NCBI GenBank assembly: GCA_905211485.1
Contig: CAJMAW010000126.1
Span: forward strand, 1 to 8,106
DNA: 8,106 nucleotides
Direction of reading: 5' to 3'
Source of the DNA: an uncultured Lentisphaeria bacterium
Lineage (GTDB): Bacteria > Verrucomicrobiota > Lentisphaeria > Victivallales > UBA1829
In this document: positions 5,203-8,106 of the stretch, in pieces
Numbering within the stretch: position 1 is the stretch's first letter
How the letters are laid out: every line of letters starts with the position of its first letter
Notes under the pieces: generated by a model
Seen by the model: only the letters and a program-made list of their open reading frames with translations
What the model was told of the DNA's origin: nothing
Database searches by the model: none
Translations under genes and position numbers: made by a program

Positions 5203-6600
5203 TTGAGATCCACAGAAAAAAACAAAACGGAACAACGATTCATGAAACGGCACGGACGGATTTATCTCAACTCCTTCGACTATACGGCGGGCCTGCTGAA
5301 CCATCTCTGCCGCCTCACCCCTGGAAGGGGCAATCATTTTCTGGTGGTTCTGGAGAACAGGGAAAAATTTCATGCGCCTAACATTCCACATCTGACCCGG
5401 CTGCTTGCGCCGTGCGCTGCTCTTCTTTCCGGACGGATGAGACGCCATGCGCTGAATCTTGCGCCGTACTGGGAGGAAAAGCGCCGGCATGCTGCGGATT
5501 CCAAAATCCGCATCACGTTTGAATCTCTCGGGGAGAAGGCAGATTTTCAGGATGCGCTGAGCGTATTTGCGAATGCGCCTCTCCCCCCCGGGGATCATCT
5601 GGAACTGAAAATTTTTGAAAAGAGCAGTGTATCCTATGCCGTCTTCAAATTCAGTCATCAGCTTTTCGACGGACTCGGGGCGGAATATCTTCTCCGTGCG
5701 CTGAATGATTCGGATGAATCCACGATCGGGGAAACTCCGGGCCTGGCCACTCCGATGCTCCGCGACTGGACGCGTCAGTTCCGCGCCGGCAGGCAGGTGA
5801 ATAGAAAACTCCTTTCCATCAAACGTTCCGGAATTCTTTCTCATCCGTTCACGCCTCTTCCGACGGCCGCGGCCCGTTTCCGGATTCTTTCCTGGACTCC
5901 GGAGGAGAGCGCGGGGATTGCTTCTCTTTCCGAACGGAAGGCGGGTCCGTTCATGCTGACGGCGTTTCTGCTTTCGGCAGCCGCGCGCAGTATGGCGGCC
6001 GTGCTGGACAGCCATCATCACAGGAGAAAAAGGAAGACGAAAACAGCGGACGCCGGGAACGCGCTTGATGAGGAGAAGAGCGGCAATCTCCTTGCCTACA
6101 TGTCCTTTGACATGCGGGGGACGGAGGGAATTCCTCAGCGCAGCATCTTCTTCAATCAATGGTCTCTTCTTCCCCTGCTGATTCCGCGGGAAGACCTGAA
6201 TGATCCTCTGCCGCGGATCCGGGAGGAATTGTACGAAGCAAATGCGGAACGCCTTCCCCAGGCTTTCCGCAACGCGGCCTATCTTGCAAGGATTGCTCCC
6301 TACCCGCTTCTGGAAACGATTTTCCGGAGCGCGTTCGGGAAGGTGTTTACAGGCAGTTTCATGTTTTCCCATCTTCCCGGAACGGTCCTGGAAACGCCTG
6401 AATTTCTGGGGAACGGGGTGGTCAATCTTTTTCACATGCCGCTGATGCCGCCCGAACCGGGAGTCGGATTTTTCTTCAATCAGTTTCACGGGCGGATGAA
6501 CTGTGTGATTTCCTGCAGGGAGGGAGCGCTGGAGGAGAACGATCTCAACAGAATTGTGCTCTTGCTGAAGTCTGAACTGACCGGAAGGGAGGCTCTTTGA
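5203..6600 (+). CDS. Condensation-domain-like acyltransferase (HxxxDG superfamily)
   Basis: This protein belongs to the CoA-dependent acyltransferase fold that includes NRPS condensation domains, polyketide-associated acyltransferases and wax ester synthase/DGAT enzymes. The key motif is SHQLFDGLGAEYLL (151-164), with catalytic His152, Asp156 and Gly157; the first histidine of the usual HHxxxDG is serine. The C-terminal GFFFNQFHGRMNCVISCREG (422-440) resembles the conserved late strand of this superfamily. At 465 residues it matches a free-standing single domain. A basic, histidine-rich stretch (HHHRRKRKTK, 271-280) looks like a surface insertion. The TTG start at 5203 is preferred because GAGGG (5191-5195) lies 7 bases upstream; ATG 5242 (MKRHGRIYL) is the alternative, losing 13 residues. 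It likely transfers the acyl chain from the carrier protein or CoA to an alcohol or amine. The acceptor is unknown. Confidence 0.8.
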   Translation: MRSTEKNKTEQRFMKRHGRIYLNSFDYTAGLLNHLCRLTPGRGNHFLVVLENREKFHAPNIPHLTRLLAPCAALLSGRMRRHALNLAPYWEEKRRHAADSKIRITFESLGEKADFQDALSVFANAPLPPGDHLELKIFEKSSVSYAVFKFSHQLFDGLGAEYLLRALNDSDESTIGETPGLATPMLRDWTRQFRAGRQVNRKLLSIKRSGILSHPFTPLPTAAARFRILSWTPEESAGIASLSERKAGPFMLTAFLLSAAARSMAAVLDSHHHRRKRKTKTADAGNALDEEKSGNLLAYMSFDMRGTEGIPQRSIFFNQWSLLPLLIPREDLNDPLPRIREELYEANAERLPQAFRNAAYLARIAPYPLLETIFRSAFGKVFTGSFMFSHLPGTVLETPEFLGNGVVNLFHMPLMPPEPGVGFFFNQFHGRMNCVISCREGALEENDLNRIVLLLKSELTGREAL

Positions 6601-6601
6601 A

Positions 6602-8050
6602 ATGAATATTTATGAGAAGATTGTCGAGGAAAACCGCGGATATGAGGGGACGGCGGTCATTGAAGGGGAACGGTCCTGGACTTATCCGGAACTTTTCCGC
6701 ACGGTCGGGGAACTTGTTCCGCTTCTGAAAGTCCACGGTGCGCGGAAACACTCAAGAATCGCCGTTCTGATGGAGGATTCTTTTGACTGCATTGCCTTCA
6801 GTCTGGCGGTGCTGGCGATGGATGCGATTATTATTCCGGTTTCCTCCCGTTCAGCGGAAGCGGAGCGGAAAGAGCTTTTGAAACTAACAGGAGTCAATCT
6901 TCTGATTGCCGACCGGCGTTTCTGCGGAGAAGACGCGCACCAGGCGGAGTGTTCCGGAACCGGAGGATCATTTCCGTTTCCGGGAAGGCCGGAGATTTTT
7001 CTGAGTCTTCTGGATGAAACGGTCCGGCCTGTTCCGCTGCCGGGAGGGAAACAGGCGGCCTTCATCCGTTTTTCCTCGGGGACGACGGGCCGGAGCAAAG
7101 GGGTTGTGCTTTCACATCAGTCTGTTCTGGAACGGACATCCGCCTGTACAGAACTGGATGTCCGCCGCGGGGAAAGCGTGCTGTGGGTTCTGGACATGGC
7201 GTTTCACTTTGTCGTCACGATTCTGCTTTTTCTGAGGCGCGGGGCTCAAATTGTCATCTGCGGGAAGCCGACGGAGACGGAAATGTTCAAGGCGTTTCGT
7301 TCTCAGAAGATTTCCATGCTTTACGCGACACCGTATCATTATCTTCTGATGTGCCATTCTCCGGATTTCCGCCGGGAGGATCTGAGTCCGGTCCGGCGTG
7401 CTTTCTCGACTGCGATGAAACTGGAGACGGTGCTTGCCGATGCTTTCCGGGAAAAGTTTTCTCTGCCTCTGACACAGGCCTATGGAATTATTGAAGTGGG
7501 TCTGCCCTGTGTCAATGTTTCGGACAAGCGGGAGAAAATGCAGTCTGTGGGGCGTCTTCAGAAGGCCTATCGCCTCCGCATTGCGGATGCGGACGAACGG
7601 GGGACGGGGCGGATTCTGCTGGCGGGGCCTGGTTTTTTCGATGCCTATCTTGTTCCTTTCCGGACGAGGGAAGAATTATGTCCGGACGGCTGGTTTGACA
7701 CGGGAGACACGGGGCATCTGGATTGTGATGGATTTCTTTTCATTGAAGGCAGAACAAAAGACATCATCAATTTTTCCGGCATGAAGATTTTCCCGTATGA
7801 AGTGGAAGAAGTTCTTCAAGAGTGTCCCTGGATTTCCGATGTTCGGGTTTATGCGTTTCCCATGGAGGGATTTGGGGAAATTCCGGCTGCGGATGTTGTT
7901 CTTACCGGAACAGTTCCGGGGGATTGGGAGAATCGGATCCGGACTTTTGCTTCCGGACGTCTTCCCGGCTGGAAAATTCCTGTAAGATTCAGGAGAGTGG
8001 ATATCATTCCCCGGACGGCAAGCGGGAAAACCATCCGCCACAGCCTCTGA
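6602..8050 (+). CDS. AMP-forming acyl-CoA/acyl-ACP synthetase (ANL superfamily ligase)
   Basis: This ligase should activate a carboxylic acid with ATP to an acyl-adenylate and pass it to CoA or the carrier protein encoded two genes upstream. Motifs in order are FSSGTTGRSKGVVLSH (157-172, phosphate-binding loop), AYGIIE (293-298, usually YGxTE, here with Ile for Thr), GWFDTGD (363-369, ribose-binding Asp), GRTKDIINFSGMKIFPYEVEE (383-403, hinge and A8 region) and PRTASGKTIR (470-479) with catalytic Lys476. At 482 residues it is on the short side for the superfamily but both N- and C-terminal subdomains are complete. The start ATG 6602 lies 1 base after the previous stop, with AAGGGAGG at 6585-6592. 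The substrate cannot be read; either a fatty acid or an aromatic starter acid would fit. Fatty acyl-AMP ligases (FAALs) and acyl-ACP synthetases share these motifs. Confidence 0.9.
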   Translation: MNIYEKIVEENRGYEGTAVIEGERSWTYPELFRTVGELVPLLKVHGARKHSRIAVLMEDSFDCIAFSLAVLAMDAIIIPVSSRSAEAERKELLKLTGVNLLIADRRFCGEDAHQAECSGTGGSFPFPGRPEIFLSLLDETVRPVPLPGGKQAAFIRFSSGTTGRSKGVVLSHQSVLERTSACTELDVRRGESVLWVLDMAFHFVVTILLFLRRGAQIVICGKPTETEMFKAFRSQKISMLYATPYHYLLMCHSPDFRREDLSPVRRAFSTAMKLETVLADAFREKFSLPLTQAYGIIEVGLPCVNVSDKREKMQSVGRLQKAYRLRIADADERGTGRILLAGPGFFDAYLVPFRTREELCPDGWFDTGDTGHLDCDGFLFIEGRTKDIINFSGMKIFPYEVEEVLQECPWISDVRVYAFPMEGFGEIPAADVVLTGTVPGDWENRIRTFASGRLPGWKIPVRFRRVDIIPRTASGKTIRHSL

Positions 8051-8055
8051 AGAAT

Positions 8056-8082
8056 CGGCAGACAGCGCCTGCCGGGTGCAGG
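8056..8082 (+). promoter_or_regulatory. Alternative GC-rich hairpins after the ligase gene
   Basis: CGGCAG (8056-8061) pairs with CTGCCG (8069-8074) around a 7-base loop. An alternative stem, CCTGC (8068-8072) with GCAGG (8078-8082), uses the same middle bases and excludes the first. No T-tract follows, so this is not a standard intrinsic terminator; it is more likely an intercistronic mRNA structure. Confidence 0.35.
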
Positions 8083-8098
8083 GAATGCAGCGAGAGCC

Positions 8099-8104
8099 GG
8101 GGAG
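8099..8104 (+). promoter_or_regulatory. Possible ribosome binding site of the next gene
   Basis: GGGGAG lies at the right edge, 49 bases after the ligase stop, and is placed as a Shine-Dalgarno site would be for a gene starting just outside the window on the same strand. Its start codon is not visible. An ATG at 8084 also opens a frame to the edge but has poor ribosome-binding spacing. Confidence 0.3.
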
Positions 8105-8106
8105 TA

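Noticed and set aside
5153..5206. A 17-codon frame from ATG 5153 that overlaps the TTG start of the acyltransferase
   Set aside because: It has the overlap but no Shine-Dalgarno site; the preceding bases are a pyrimidine tract, so translation is unlikely.
5179..6489. A 436-codon open frame on the minus strand opposite the condensation-type gene
   Set aside because: The translation is basic and low in structure with no motif, while the plus strand has an HxxxDG enzyme with a good C-terminal match; it is a composition shadow.

Overview
The window comes from a bacterium of moderately high GC content whose coding regions are rich in CCGG, GGAA and TCCGGA words. I cannot place it firmly. The style (a sugar ABC importer beside a stand-alone type II fatty acid/polyketide-like cassette, mixed strong and weak Shine-Dalgarno sites, a probable TTG start) would suit a gut or environmental member of the PVC group such as Lentisphaerota, but this is inference and other phyla are possible.

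Layout: two transcription units diverge from a 369-base intergenic region (2559-2927). The left unit runs on the minus strand. It encodes a complete RbsA-type double ATPase (2558-1083), a complete RbsC-type permease (1086-88) and the first 30 codons of a secreted protein (91-1), very probably the periplasmic substrate-binding protein. All three are joined by 4-base ATGA overlaps. This is a pentose/monosaccharide importer of the CUT2 (ribose/xylose) class; the sugar cannot be read from the sequence.

The right unit runs on the plus strand and makes or loads acyl chains. In order it encodes a FabF-like ketosynthase with an intact Cys-His-His triad (2928-4169), a short ketosynthase-like protein without the cysteine (4177-4839), an 86-residue acyl carrier protein (4832-5092), a condensation-type acyltransferase with an SHxxxDG motif (5203-6600) and an AMP-forming acyl ligase (6602-8050). 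The likely logic is that the ligase activates a carboxylic acid, the carrier protein holds the chain, the ketosynthase pair extends it, and the condensation-type enzyme moves the product to an alcohol or amine. The short ketosynthase-like protein resembles the Ketoacyl-synt_2 proteins found in aryl polyene clusters, but ketoreductase, dehydratase and other expected genes are not in this window. The operon probably continues past the right edge, where a Shine-Dalgarno-like GGGGAG sits at 8099-8104.

The non-coding sequence is structured. The divergent region holds a good sigma70-type promoter for the right unit, a weaker one for the left unit, a 9-bp AT-rich inverted repeat between them, and a three-arm repeat in the left unit's leader that can form two mutually exclusive hairpins. 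A 27-codon open frame with a good ribosome binding site ends in an ATGA overlap with the ketosynthase start. A hairpin/T-tract element follows the carrier protein gene and may reduce expression of the last two genes. No RNA genes, insertion sequences or CRISPR arrays were seen.
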